Below are positions 49,135 through 59,578 of a DNA stretch of 64,000 nt, piece after piece. The notes beneath the pieces were generated by a model. It ran no database searches, had not been told where the DNA came from, and worked only from the letters and a program-made list of their open reading frames with translations. This stretch comes from Burkholderiaceae bacterium 16 (lineage in GTDB: Bacteria > Pseudomonadota > Gammaproteobacteria > Burkholderiales > Burkholderiaceae), in the NCBI GenBank assembly GCA_000955785.1, contig JYOD01000019.1:80540-144539 (forward strand). The letters run 5' to 3'. Made by a program: the position numbers and the translations under genes. Position 1 is the first letter of the stretch. Each line of letters begins with the position of its first letter.

Positions 49135-50472
49135 ATGCCCCAGGACTTGAAGCACGCAGCGGGCACCGCCGCCCGGATCGCTACGCGCGCGGCAAGTGTG
49201 CTCATGCGCTGCGCGGCCGCCGCCGCGTTCGCGCTGGCCACGGGCGTGCCGCTGCAGGCGCAGGCGCAAACCCCGGCCCAGGCCGCCGGCGCGCCGTCCA
49301 TCAAGGTCGCCTTCATCGACCAGCTATCCGGGCCTCTGGCCAATGTCGGGCAGATCTTCCAGGCCAACCTGAAGTTCGCGCTCGACGACGCCAATGCCCA
49401 GGGCGGCGTGCTGGGGCGCAACTACGAGCTGCTCAGCTACGACAACAAGCTCTCCCCGCAGGAAAGCCTGACGGCACTGCAAAGCGCGATCGATGCCGGC
49501 GCCCGCGCGGTATTCACCGGCGCCTCCGGCTCGCCGGTGGTGACCGCGCTGGTGGAGGCCGCCAACCGGAACAACGAGCGCAACCCCACGCAGCGCATCC
49601 TGATCATCAACTACGCCTCGCTTGATCCCGACCTGACGGGCGCGCGCTGCAGCTTCTGGCATTTCGCCACCGAGGCCAACACGGCGATGAAAATGCGCGC
49701 GCTGGCCAATTTCGCGCGTGAGCAAAAAAGCATGCATAAGGTGTACCTGCTCAACCAGGATTACACCCAGGGCCGCATCTGGGCCGCGCTGGGCCGGCAG
49801 ATGATCGCCGGCGCGCGGCCCGACGTGCAGTTCGTCGGCGAGGCGCTGCACCCGCTGGCCAGGGTCAAGGATTTCGCGCCGTATGTCAGCAGGATCAAGG
49901 AAAGCGGCGCCGATACCGTGGTCACGGGAAACTGGGGCCAGGACCTGAGCCTGCTGATCAAGGCCGCGGGCGAAGCCGGCTATGAGCTGAACTACCTGAA
50001 CCACAGCGGGGGCGGCGCGCCCGGCACGGTGCTGGCCGTGTCGCAGGCGAAGAACGCGCACCTGACGTGGGTGGCCGAGTACCTGCCCAACAGTGACGAT
50101 CCGGTGCTGGCCGCGCTGGCAGCCCGGGTGAAGCAGACGCCGGCCGGCGAATACTTCGCCCCGCGCGTGCTGATCTCCGTGCAAATGCTGAGCGAGGCGA
50201 TCCGCCGCGCGAAATCCGACGAACCCACCAGTGTTGCCTTTGCGCTCGAAGGCATGCAATACCAGTCGCCCGTGGGAGATGTGCTGATGCGCAAGGGCGA
50301 TCACCAGTTGCTGTTGCCGCAGGTGGTGTCGACGATTGCACCGGTGGACGGCACGTCTGTCAAGGTGGGCGTGGAAGGCACGCAATACGGCTTCCGCCTC
50401 GACGGCGTGACAGCGGGGCGGGACCTGAACCTGCCGTCGGCCTGCCGGATGAAGCGCCCGGCGGGCGCCTAG
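49135..50472 (+). CDS. Periplasmic binding protein, branched-chain amino acid ABC type
   Basis: A 445-residue Leu/Ile/Val-type (Peripla_BP_6) binding protein with a long N-terminal region and an Ala-rich signal peptide ending near QAQAQ (about residue 46). The two-lobe fold starts at 'IKVAFIDQLSGPLANVGQIFQANLKFALDDANAQGGVLGR', with the typical 'LLSYDNKLSPQESLTALQSAI' next. The ATG at 49135 follows an AGGAGAG site and lies 23 nt after the carboxylase stop, so it is probably in the same operon. No ABC permease or ATPase genes are nearby. In this family ligands include amino acids, amides and aromatic or aliphatic acids. Confidence 0.88.
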   Translation: MPQDLKHAAGTAARIATRAASVLMRCAAAAAFALATGVPLQAQAQTPAQAAGAPSIKVAFIDQLSGPLANVGQIFQANLKFALDDANAQGGVLGRNYELLSYDNKLSPQESLTALQSAIDAGARAVFTGASGSPVVTALVEAANRNNERNPTQRILIINYASLDPDLTGARCSFWHFATEANTAMKMRALANFAREQKSMHKVYLLNQDYTQGRIWAALGRQMIAGARPDVQFVGEALHPLARVKDFAPYVSRIKESGADTVVTGNWGQDLSLLIKAAGEAGYELNYLNHSGGGAPGTVLAVSQAKNAHLTWVAEYLPNSDDPVLAALAARVKQTPAGEYFAPRVLISVQMLSEAIRRAKSDEPTSVAFALEGMQYQSPVGDVLMRKGDHQLLLPQVVSTIAPVDGTSVKVGVEGTQYGFRLDGVTAGRDLNLPSACRMKRPAGA

Positions 50473-50514
50473 TGCGCCGATTCAGGTCTTCGTGACATCG
50501 GCGATGTCACGGCA

Positions 50515-51723
50515 TCAAGGCTTGGTGCCGGTCACAGGTCCGGCCTCCGCGGGTGCGGACGGCGTATCAGGTGCGCCACCGGCACGTACCGCCCCCATCG
50601 CAGCGCCAACCGTGGCACCGCTCTCGCCGGCGGTCTGCACATCGCCACCGCTGGCCGGCGGCGCCAACTGGCGCAAGGCGGCGTCCCGCTCGTCGCGCGG
50701 CAGATCTCCAATGCGCCGGGCCGCGGCATAGAAAGCGGTCCAGTCGCCGCCGCTCTGCGCCAGCAGCACCGTGAAAGCCGGCACCCATTGCTGGTAGGTC
50801 GCCACGGCGGCCAGTTGTGCATTGGTCAGCGGCCGTTCGAACCAGCGGTCATAGCCGCTGTAGCCGCCCCACGCCTCCTTGAGCTGCGCATAACGCGCGC
50901 GCAGGCCGGCGAAGATTTCCGCCTTGCCGGCCCGCTTGACCTCGTCGGGCACGGGCGAGCGATAGAGCGCATCCAGCCGGTCCCGCGTGTCCAGCAGCAT
51001 GGCGCGGAATTGCTGGCGGCGCATGTCGTACTGGCGGTAGCTGGCGCGGGCATCGGGAGACGCTGCCAACGCAAGCCAGCGCTCCACGCCGGCCGTTTCC
51101 ACTGCGGTGGCGAAGGACTCGTTGAAGGTGGTGTCGTTGCGCACATAGACCACCTGGTGCGCCAGTTCGTGGAATATCAGCCTGGCCAGTTCGCCCCCCG
51201 GCAGGTAGACGAAGGTGTTGAGCAACGGGTCGTCAAAGTAACCCAGCGTCGAATAGGCCGGAATGCCGGCGACGTAGGGCTCGAGCCCCTTCTTGCGCAG
51301 CCCTTCCGCGTAGCTGTCCGCATCGGACTGGGCGTAGTAGCCGCGATAGCTGATGCAGCCCACCACCAGGAAGCACCACTTGTGCAGTTCCATCGACAGC
51401 TCGGAGGTAGCGAACACGCTCCACACCGCATACTGCCGGTGCAGGTTGGCGTAGCGCCGGTAGCTGCCGTTATCGGGCAGCTTCAGCTCGTGCGAGGCGA
51501 AATCGCGGATGCTGCCAGCCAGCGCCAGGCGCTGTGCCAGCCGCGTATCCTTGGCTTCCTGCGCCGCGGCGATGGCGTCCGGCAATGGCCGGGCTTCCGC
51601 CATCACGCCGAAGTGGCCGCCTATGGACTGCGCGTAGTAGCCAATCGTGTCGCAGCCGGCCAGCAACGCGGCAAGCCCCAGCGTAGCCAGGGCCTGTAGC
51701 GCGCGTGCCGGCCGCCGGATCAT
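50515..51723 (-). CDS. Putative zinc aminopeptidase lipoprotein (PF10023-like)
   Basis: A 402-residue predicted lipoprotein: hydrophobic signal with lipobox LLAGC at about residue 24. The metallopeptidase motif HELAH (in 'IFHELAHQVVYV') is followed by a downstream glutamate in 'NESFATAVE', a gluzincin-like zinc set. The overall style matches the 'putative aminopeptidase' family known from genomes. The C-terminus is a Gly/Ala/Pro-rich tail. Its ATG overlaps the stop of the molybdopterin oxidoreductase gene by 4 nt. Activity and substrate are inferred. Confidence 0.78.
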   Translation of the reverse strand: MIRRPARALQALATLGLAALLAGCDTIGYYAQSIGGHFGVMAEARPLPDAIAAAQEAKDTRLAQRLALAGSIRDFASHELKLPDNGSYRRYANLHRQYAVWSVFATSELSMELHKWCFLVVGCISYRGYYAQSDADSYAEGLRKKGLEPYVAGIPAYSTLGYFDDPLLNTFVYLPGGELARLIFHELAHQVVYVRNDTTFNESFATAVETAGVERWLALAASPDARASYRQYDMRRQQFRAMLLDTRDRLDALYRSPVPDEVKRAGKAEIFAGLRARYAQLKEAWGGYSGYDRWFERPLTNAQLAAVATYQQWVPAFTVLLAQSGGDWTAFYAAARRIGDLPRDERDAALRQLAPPASGGDVQTAGESGATVGAAMGAVRAGGAPDTPSAPAEAGPVTGTKP

Positions 51724-53852
51724 GATGCCAGTGCGGACGCTGCCGTTTCCGCTTGCGCCACCCTGGCGGGCGCGGCTGCTTCCACCTGCACCAGGCAATC
51801 GTAGAACACCGGAGCACGGCCCAGGTCGGTCAGCCGCTGGCTGGTCAGCTCGTTGGCGTTCTTGCCGTCCGGCGCCAGCTTCTTCCACCAGATCGACAGC
51901 CCCACCACCAGCCCGCGCCGCGCGCGGTCGGTCACGCGGGCCCGCGCCATCATGCTGCCGCGGTCGTTGAAGGCGCGCACCATGCCGCCGTTGACGATGC
52001 CTCGCGGCGCGGCATCCTCGGGATGGATGTCCAGGTGCGGCTCGCCCTCGGTTGCGCGCAGGCTGTCGACGTTGACGAAAGAACTGTTGAGGAAGTTACG
52101 CGCGGGCGGCGAGATCATCGCCAGCGGATAGCGCGCCGCCAGTTCCGGCGCGGTGGCGGGCGTCTCGTAGGGCGGCACATAGCCGGGCAAGGGATCAAGG
52201 CCGTCGCGGCGCATGGCGTCCGAGTAGAACTCGCACTTGCCCGATGCTGTGAAGAAGCCGCCTTCGGCCAGCGGCGCCGCCGGCAGGTTGAGCTTCTGCC
52301 AGCCCTGCGCCTTGAGGGATTCCCAGCTGATGCCGGCGGCGCGCGGGTCGGTCGCCACGATGGCCTGGGCGGCAATGTCTTCGTCGCTGTCGGCAAAGCA
52401 CGGCTCGTCAAAGCCCATGCGCTGCGCCAGCCGGCGGAAGATCTCGGTATTGGGGAGCGCCTCGCCCAGCGGAGCGATGGCCTGGTTGTTGGCGAGGAAG
52501 TATGTATGCCCGTAGGCTTTGTGCACATCCACATGCTCGAGCTGGGTGGTGGCCGGCAGCAGGATATCGGCATAGTCCGCGGTATCGGTGCGGAACTGCT
52601 CCAGCACCACGGTGAACAGGTCTTCCCGCGCGAAGCCTTCCGCCACCTTGCTCGACTGCGGCGCCACCGCCACCGGGTTGCTGTTGTAGACGACCAGCGC
52701 CTCGATCCTGGGGCCGCTCTCGCCGCCGGCGTCCAGCAGCGCATCGCCGATGGTGCTCATATTGACCGTGCGCGGCAACGCCGGCAGGTCCGGCAGCAGG
52801 TCCGGCCGTTGCAGTGCCGCGTTGTCCACCGGGAAGAAGCCCGAAGTGGACAGTTGCAGGCCGCCGGCCGCATGGCGCCACGCCCCCACCAGCGACGGCA
52901 GGCAGGCGACAGCGCGCACCGCCTGGCCGCCGCCGTGGGAGCGCTGCATGCCATAGTTCAGCCGGATCGCCACCGGCTGGCGCTCGCGCACCGCCAGTTG
53001 CCCGTAGAGGCCGGCCAGCCACTCGATTTCCTCGGGGTCGATGCCGCACAGCTTGGCCGCATGCGCCGGCGTATAGGCCTGCGCACGCTCGCGCAGTGCC
53101 TCGAACCCCACCGTGTGGCTGTCGATGTACTCGTGATCGAGCAGATCGTCGCGCATCAGCACATGCATGATCGCCAGCGCCAGCGCGCCGTCCGTGCCGG
53201 GCATGAGGGCGATATGGCGATGGCATTTTTCGGCGGTCAGCGAGCGGTACGGGTCAATCGCCACCAGCGTGGCGCCGCGCCGCTTGGCTTCCTGCACGCG
53301 TGTCCAGAAGTGCAGGTTGGAGGCAATCGGGTTGCCGCCCCAGATGATGATGAGCTTGGCGTCGGGAACATGCGCGATGTCCATGCCGATACTCGCGCCG
53401 TAGGTATAGCGCAGCGCGGTTGCACCGGCACTGGCACAGATAGTGCGGTCGAGCAGCGAGGCGCCCAGCTTATGGAAGTAACGCGCCGCCATGCTCTCGC
53501 CCTGCACCAGGCCCATGGTACCGGCATAGCTATACGGCACGATCGCCTGCGGATCCCGCGCGGCGATGGCCGACAGGCGGGTGGCCACGGTGTCCAGCGC
53601 CTCGTCCCAGGAAATCGGCACGAACTTGCCTTCGCCCTTGGGGCCGACCCGCTTCATCGGTGTCAGCAGGCGGTCGGGATGGTAGGTGCGGTCCGTATAG
53701 CGCGACACCTTGGTGCAAAGCACGCCCTGGGTGCCAGGGTGGTCCGGATCACCCGCCACCTTGGTGGCGCGGCCGTCCTCGACGGTGACCAGCAAGGCAC
53801 AGGTATCGGGACAATCGTGCGGACAGGCGGCACGGACGATGCGGGAGGCCAT
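51720..53852 (-). CDS. Molybdopterin-dependent oxidoreductase
   Basis: A 710-residue enzyme of the DMSO-reductase superfamily. Four cysteines near the N-terminus (10, 14, 18 and 46) form a [4Fe-4S] site. Molybdopterin-binding stretches follow: 'RTICASAGATALRYTYGASIG', where the cysteine could bind Mo, 'IIIWGGNPIASNLHFW', and 'LVVYNSNPVAVAPQSSKV'. A C-terminal dinucleotide-binding domain holds 'PPARNFLNSSF' and 'LDIHPEDAAPRGIVNGGMV'. No twin-arginine signal is seen, so it is probably cytoplasmic. The ATG at 53852 has AGGAG 6 nt upstream. It overlaps the downstream aminopeptidase gene. The substrate is unknown. Confidence 0.88.
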   Translation of the reverse strand: MASRIVRAACPHDCPDTCALLVTVEDGRATKVAGDPDHPGTQGVLCTKVSRYTDRTYHPDRLLTPMKRVGPKGEGKFVPISWDEALDTVATRLSAIAARDPQAIVPYSYAGTMGLVQGESMAARYFHKLGASLLDRTICASAGATALRYTYGASIGMDIAHVPDAKLIIIWGGNPIASNLHFWTRVQEAKRRGATLVAIDPYRSLTAEKCHRHIALMPGTDGALALAIMHVLMRDDLLDHEYIDSHTVGFEALRERAQAYTPAHAAKLCGIDPEEIEWLAGLYGQLAVRERQPVAIRLNYGMQRSHGGGQAVRAVACLPSLVGAWRHAAGGLQLSTSGFFPVDNAALQRPDLLPDLPALPRTVNMSTIGDALLDAGGESGPRIEALVVYNSNPVAVAPQSSKVAEGFAREDLFTVVLEQFRTDTADYADILLPATTQLEHVDVHKAYGHTYFLANNQAIAPLGEALPNTEIFRRLAQRMGFDEPCFADSDEDIAAQAIVATDPRAAGISWESLKAQGWQKLNLPAAPLAEGGFFTASGKCEFYSDAMRRDGLDPLPGYVPPYETPATAPELAARYPLAMISPPARNFLNSSFVNVDSLRATEGEPHLDIHPEDAAPRGIVNGGMVRAFNDRGSMMARARVTDRARRGLVVGLSIWWKKLAPDGKNANELTSQRLTDLGRAPVFYDCLVQVEAAAPARVAQAETAASALAS

Positions 53853-54131
53853 GGAATCTCCTGGCAAACGATTGGGGACGGGCGGCATGGCCGGGATCGG
53901 GGGCGGCTGGACGGCCAGGCACGCGAGGCAGGCATGCCGGACATCCCTGGCGGCCTCGCGTGTTGTACGCCGGCGTCGTCCCGACGGGCGCCGCTGGGGA
54001 AATTGTTAGGCTCCGATTGTATTCGATTATGATAGCCCGACGCTGCGCCAGGAGATGGCGACAGGGCAGCGCCGGCACAGACCGGCAAGGCATTCACGGG
54101 TAAAGAAAACACCGTCTTTCACGGGGAAACC
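53853..54131. promoter_or_regulatory. Divergent promoter region
   Basis: This 279-nt gap lies between the divergent molybdopterin oxidoreductase and binding-protein genes. An AT-rich stretch near 54014-54035 (TTGTAT...TATGAT) is the best place for promoters. I see no clear operator repeat. Confidence 0.35.
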
Positions 54132-55304
54132 ATGCAAGTGCATTCTGGGGTCAGGGGCTGGCGCATTGCCGGCCTGCTGGTGGCGTGCGCCATCGGCTCG
54201 TCATTCATTGCCAGTGCCAACGCCGAAAGCGGCGTCAGCGCCGACACCGTCCTGCTGGGCCAGTCGGCCGCGCTCACCGGGCCCACCGCCATGCTCGGCA
54301 AGCAGCTGAATTCCGGCGCGCGGCTTTACTTCGACCATATCAACCAGCAGGGCGGGATCTACGGCCGCAAGATCGAACTCAAGGTCCTCGACGACTTCAA
54401 CGAGCCGGAATCCGCCGCCAAGAACACGCGCGCGCTGATCGACGACGACCATGTCTTCGCGCTGTTCGGCTACGTGGGCACCGAGACCGGCGAGGCCTCG
54501 CTGCCACTGGCAACCCAGGCCAGGGTGCCGTTCTTCGCCCCCTACAGCGGCGCCCAGTCGCTGCGCGAACCGCTCAACCGCTACGCCTTCCACGTGCGTG
54601 CGGGCTTCAACGAAGAGGCCGCCGCCATCCTGCGCCAGATCCGCGTCACCGGCCTTAAGCGGGTGGCGGTGGTGTACAACGAGGATGCCTACGGCAAGGC
54701 AGGCCTGGAAGCACTCGAACGCGCGCTCAAGGCAGCGCCTGACAGCGGCGTGCAGATCGTCGCGCGCGAGGGCGTGGTGCGCAATACCGTGGAAATCGGC
54801 GACGCCATGCAAGGCTCGATGAAATCCAAGCCCGACGCCGTGGTGATGATCAATGCATACCGGACTACGGGCGCCTTCGTCAAGGAAGCCCTGCGCCGCG
54901 GCTTCAATGGCCAGTTCTATAACGTCTCGTTTGTCGGCACCCAGGCGCTGGCCAGGGAAGTCGGCCCCAAGGGCAGTGGCGTGATCATTTCCCAGGTCAT
55001 GCCCCATCCCGGCAATGCCACGCTGCCGGTCGTGCGCGAATACCTGCGGCTGCTGCAGGCGGCCGGCAAGCCCAACGAGTTCGACTACGCCAGCATCGAA
55101 GGCTTTATTGCCGCCAAGGCCTTCGCCGAAGGCCTGCGCCGGGCCGGCAAAGACCTGACCCGCGAAAAGCTGATCACCGCACTGGAAGGCATGAAGAGCC
55201 TCGACCTGGGCGGCTACATCATCAACTTCAGCCCCGACAGCCATATCGGCTCGAAATTCGTCGAGATGACCATCATCAACTCAAGGGGGCAGGTGATTCG
55301 CTGA
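54132..55304 (+). CDS. ABC-type periplasmic binding protein (Peripla_BP_6)
   Basis: A 390-residue binding protein with a clear signal peptide ending SANA (about residue 31), then 'VSADTVLLGQSAALTGPTAMLGKQLNSGARLYFDHINQQGGIYGRKIELKVLDDF', the Leu/Ile/Val family start. It also has 'LFGYVGTETGEASLPLATQARVPFFAPYSGAQ' and 'VAVVYNEDAYGKAGLEAL'. It is a single gene without nearby permease genes, the second such orphan within 6 kb. Ligand unknown. Confidence 0.9.
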   Translation: MQVHSGVRGWRIAGLLVACAIGSSFIASANAESGVSADTVLLGQSAALTGPTAMLGKQLNSGARLYFDHINQQGGIYGRKIELKVLDDFNEPESAAKNTRALIDDDHVFALFGYVGTETGEASLPLATQARVPFFAPYSGAQSLREPLNRYAFHVRAGFNEEAAAILRQIRVTGLKRVAVVYNEDAYGKAGLEALERALKAAPDSGVQIVAREGVVRNTVEIGDAMQGSMKSKPDAVVMINAYRTTGAFVKEALRRGFNGQFYNVSFVGTQALAREVGPKGSGVIISQVMPHPGNATLPVVREYLRLLQAAGKPNEFDYASIEGFIAAKAFAEGLRRAGKDLTREKLITALEGMKSLDLGGYIINFSPDSHIGSKFVEMTIINSRGQVIR

Positions 55305-55358
55305 CGCGGAGCGGAGCCGCGCGGCGCGGTCGCGCCGTGAAGGCGTCCCAGGCTAAAT

Positions 55359-55385
55359 GTGGGTGCTCTTTTGCCCACCTTTTTG
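55359..55385 (+). terminator. Weak terminator after the binding-protein gene
   Basis: GTGGG at 55359-55363 and CCCAC at 55374-55378 flank a 10-nt loop and are followed by CTTTTTT. The stem is short, so this is a modest candidate. Confidence 0.4.
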
Positions 55386-55416
55386 CCAGGACAGAAACCA
55401 AGATGGAAAAGCAGGC

Positions 55417-55437
55417 CACCTCCCCGGAGGGGAGGTG
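55417..55437 (-). terminator. Hairpin downstream of the dpp operon
   Basis: CACCTCCCC at 55417-55425 and GGGGAGGTG at 55429-55437 form a perfect 9-bp stem with a 3-nt loop, 40 nt after the dppF stop. The following T-run on the minus strand is interrupted, so termination is likely but not certain. Confidence 0.5.
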
Positions 55438-55476
55438 AAACTGACGTTGACGTCAGGCAATCAAGCCCGATCCTAC

Positions 55477-56537
55477 CTACGCCATATCATTCAAATGGCA
55501 AGCCGAAAAGCGCATCGGCGCAATCTCCTTAAGCAACGGCTGCTCCTCCCGGCAACGCGGCATCGCATGCGGACAACGCGGATGGAAATGACACCCAGGC
55601 GGCGGATGCAATGGTGACGGAATCTCACCCTTGATCGCCACAAACGTCTTCTTGCCAACCTCCAGCTTGGGAGCCTCCGCCAGCAGCGCCTGCGTATAAG
55701 GATGATTCGGACTGGCAAACACATCTTCCGCCGGCGCCGACTCCACCACCCGCCCCAGGTACATGATCACTACGCGATCGCTAATGTGCTTCACCACGCC
55801 AAGATCGTGGCTGATGAAGAGATAGGTCAGGTTCAGCTCCTGCCGCAAGCGCATGAAGAGATTCAGCACCTGGGCCTGGATCGACACATCGAGTGCAGCC
55901 ACCGACTCATCGCACACCAGGAATTCCGGCTTGACCGCCAGCGCCCGCGCAATGCCGATCCGCGCACGCTGCCCGCCCGAGAACTGGTGCGGAAAGCGGC
56001 GCAGCACGGTGGGGTCCATGCCCACCCGCACCAGCATGTCCTCCACATAACGTTTCTGCTCGCCGCGCGGCACCATGCCGTGCACCACCGGCGCCTCGCC
56101 GACGATGTCCATCACGCGCAGGCGCGGATTCAGCGAAGCATAGGGATCCTGGAAGATCATCTGGATCGCCAGTTGCTTCTCTCGTTTCTTCTCCGGCGGC
56201 AGGCGGTCCAGATCGACCCCCTTCCAGTACCGCGATCCTTCCGTCAGCGAATGCAGGCCCACGGCCATGCGACCCAGCGTGGACTTGCCGCAACCGGACT
56301 CGCCGACCAGGCCGACCACCTCGCCGGCGCGAATGGCCAGGTCGACGCGGTCCACGGCATGAACAACTTCCTCCTGCGCGCCGGCGCCGAACACATTGGC
56401 GATCTTGGCTGCGGTGTCGAGCGATTTGACGAATCGCTTGGATACGCCTTTCAGCTCGAGAATCGGTGCGCTGGGCGTGGGTTCTGCAACGGGTTCGGAC
56501 GTCATGGCAGCGAGTGCGGGATCAACAACGGTGGCGC

Positions 56538-56541
<4 letters not shown>
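55477..56541 (-). CDS. dppF: Peptide ABC transporter ATP-binding protein DppF
   Basis: The second of two ATPases of a peptide importer. The 354-residue protein has Walker A 'GLVGESGCGKSTLGR', Q-loop 'QMIFQDPYASLNPR', signature 'QFSGGQRARIGIARAL', and the His switch in 'LFISHDLGVVKHI'. The Walker B reads 'EFLVCDESVAALDVS', with serine-valine where most have PTS or PVS. The C-terminal oligopeptide-type domain has 'PGCHFHPRCPHAMPRC', a cysteine set that may bind [4Fe-4S]. The ATG at 56541 overlaps the dppD stop by 4 nt. Confidence 0.93.
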
Positions 56542-57536
<995 letters not shown>

Positions 57537-57557
57537 GTTCGCTCCTGTCGTGCTGCG

Positions 57558-58484
57558 TTACTGCGTTTGCAGGCGCGGATTGAGTACGTCACGCAGCTGG
57601 TCGGCGACCAGGTTCATGGCCACGATAGTGACCACCAGCGCAATACCCGGGAAGAAGCTGATCCAGTACTTGCCGGACAACATGTATTGCTGGCCGTTGG
57701 CGATCAGCGAGCCCAGCGACGGCTCGGTAATGGGCACGCCCAGGCCGAGGAAGGACAACGTGGCTTCCAGCGTGATCGCCGATGCCACCTGCAGCGCAGC
57801 AATCACGATCAGCGGCGGCAGGCAATTGGGCAGCAGGTGGCGGAACATGATCCGCGCTGGCGACAGCCCGAGGCAGGTGGCGGCTTCGATATATTCCTTG
57901 CGCCGCTCGACCAGCGCCGCGCTGCGCGTGGTGCGCGCGTAATAGGCCCACTGCACCGCCACCAGCGCGATCACGATATTGCCGATGCCCGGACGCAGGA
58001 AAGCCAGCAGGATCAGGGCCAGCAGGATGGGCGGGAACGACAGCTGCAGGTCGGCCACGCGCATGATGATGGCCTCGACCCGGCCGCCGAGGAAGCCGGC
58101 GATCAGGCCCAGCGTGGCGCCCAGCAGCAGCGCGATCACCGTACTGACAACGCCTACGCCAATGCTGATGCGCAGGCCGTACATCACGGCGGAGAGAATA
58201 TCCCGGCCCTGCTCGTCCGAGCCAAGCAGGAAGGTCATGCCGTCGTCGGACTTCTCGCCAGGGGCCATGCGTGAGTCGAGCACGTTCAGTGTGGCGAGGT
58301 CATAAGGGTTCTGCGGCGACAGCCATGGCGCGAGCAGCGCGATCAGCACGATGGCGATCAGCAGGACCAGGCCGGTCACCGCGATCTTGCTGGAGAAGAA
58401 CTGGTTGGCGAAGCGCCGCAGCGGGGTCTGTTCAGCTAGCGGCAGCGGTGCCGCCGCGGATTCGGTTTCGATTGCGGTTGTCAT
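57558..58484 (-). CDS. dppC: Peptide ABC transporter permease DppC
   Basis: One of two inner-membrane permeases of the dpp transporter. The 308-residue protein has a cytoplasmic start with 'TPLRRFANQFFSSKIAVTGLVLL', typical of the OppC/DppC N-terminal region, about six spans, and the EAA loop 'RKEYIEAATCLGLSPARIMFRHLLPNCLPPL' that docks with the ATPases. It begins 4 nt after dppB. Confidence 0.94.
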   Translation of the reverse strand: MTTAIETESAAAPLPLAEQTPLRRFANQFFSSKIAVTGLVLLIAIVLIALLAPWLSPQNPYDLATLNVLDSRMAPGEKSDDGMTFLLGSDEQGRDILSAVMYGLRISIGVGVVSTVIALLLGATLGLIAGFLGGRVEAIIMRVADLQLSFPPILLALILLAFLRPGIGNIVIALVAVQWAYYARTTRSAALVERRKEYIEAATCLGLSPARIMFRHLLPNCLPPLIVIAALQVASAITLEATLSFLGLGVPITEPSLGSLIANGQQYMLSGKYWISFFPGIALVVTIVAMNLVADQLRDVLNPRLQTQ

Positions 58485-58488
58485 GAGC

Positions 58489-59466
58489 TCAGCCCTTGTT
58501 GTCGGCGATACGCACGCGCGGATCGAGCACGCTGTAAATGATGTCCACCAGCAGGTTGATCAGGATGAACAGCGTCACGATCACCATCAGGTAGGCCACG
58601 ATGACCGGCCGGTCGAGCAACTGGATGGAATCGATGATCAGCTTGCCCATGCCGGGCCACGCGAAGATCGATTCGGTCACGATGGCAAAGGCGATGATCG
58701 AGCCGAACTGCAGGGCAATCACCGTGACGATGGGAATCATGATGTTCTTGAGCACATGCACGCCCACGATGCGCGAGTTGGACAGGCCCTTGGCCCGCGC
58801 GAACTTGACGTAGTCCTGCATCATCGCCTCCTGTGTGCCGGCGCGCGTGAGCCGGATCACCATGGCGATATTGAGCAGCGACAGCGTCACCGCCGGCAGC
58901 AGCAGGTGGCGCAAACCGTCCATCGTGAGGAAGCTGACGGGGATGCCAAGCAGCGATGCGGTCTCGCCGCGCCCATTGGACGGCAGCCAGCCCAGTTGCA
59001 CCGCGAACACCATGATGAGCATCAGCCCGACCCAGAAGGTCGGCAGCGAAAAGCCGAGGATGGAGACACCCATGATGGTCTTGCCCGCTACGCCGCCAGG
59101 ACGCAGGCCCGCCCACAAGCCGAGCGGAATGCCGAGCAGCACGGCCAGCAGGATGGCGCACACGGCCAGCTCCATGGTGGCCGGCATGCGCTCGAAGATC
59201 AGCTTGAGTGCCGGTGTGCCGTGCGCGAAAGAAGTGCCCAGATCGCCGTGCAACGCATTGCGCAGGAAGATCCAGTACTGTTCCCAGAGTGGCTTGTCCA
59301 GGCCAAGCGCGGCAATGGTGCGCTTGATGTCCTCCTGGTCGGCCTGAGGATTGATCAGGATATCGACCGGGTTGCCGATGGCAAAGACGCCCAGGAAGAC
59401 CAGCAAGGACATGACGAAGAGCACAACTACGCTCTGCATCAAGCGTCGAATGATAAAAACCAGCAT
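58489..59466 (-). CDS. dppB: Peptide ABC transporter permease DppB
   Basis: The other permease of the dpp transporter. The 325-residue protein starts 'MLVFIIRRLMQSVVVLFVMSLLVFLGVF', the typical OppB/DppB opening, has about six spans, and the EAA loop 'YVKFARAKGLSNSRIVGVHVLKNIMIPIV'. It is separated from dppA by 219 nt that contain a hairpin. Confidence 0.94.
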   Translation of the reverse strand: MLVFIIRRLMQSVVVLFVMSLLVFLGVFAIGNPVDILINPQADQEDIKRTIAALGLDKPLWEQYWIFLRNALHGDLGTSFAHGTPALKLIFERMPATMELAVCAILLAVLLGIPLGLWAGLRPGGVAGKTIMGVSILGFSLPTFWVGLMLIMVFAVQLGWLPSNGRGETASLLGIPVSFLTMDGLRHLLLPAVTLSLLNIAMVIRLTRAGTQEAMMQDYVKFARAKGLSNSRIVGVHVLKNIMIPIVTVIALQFGSIIAFAIVTESIFAWPGMGKLIIDSIQLLDRPVIVAYLMVIVTLFILINLLVDIIYSVLDPRVRIADNKG

Positions 59467-59578
59467 GTTCGGAAGCTTTCCTTCGCCGATGACAGGCCAC
59501 GGCGCCTGTGGGCGCCGCCTGGCTGCACCGGCAGTCGGCTCGTGGCTAGGCCCGGCTACCGTCCGGGGATGAATCGTA

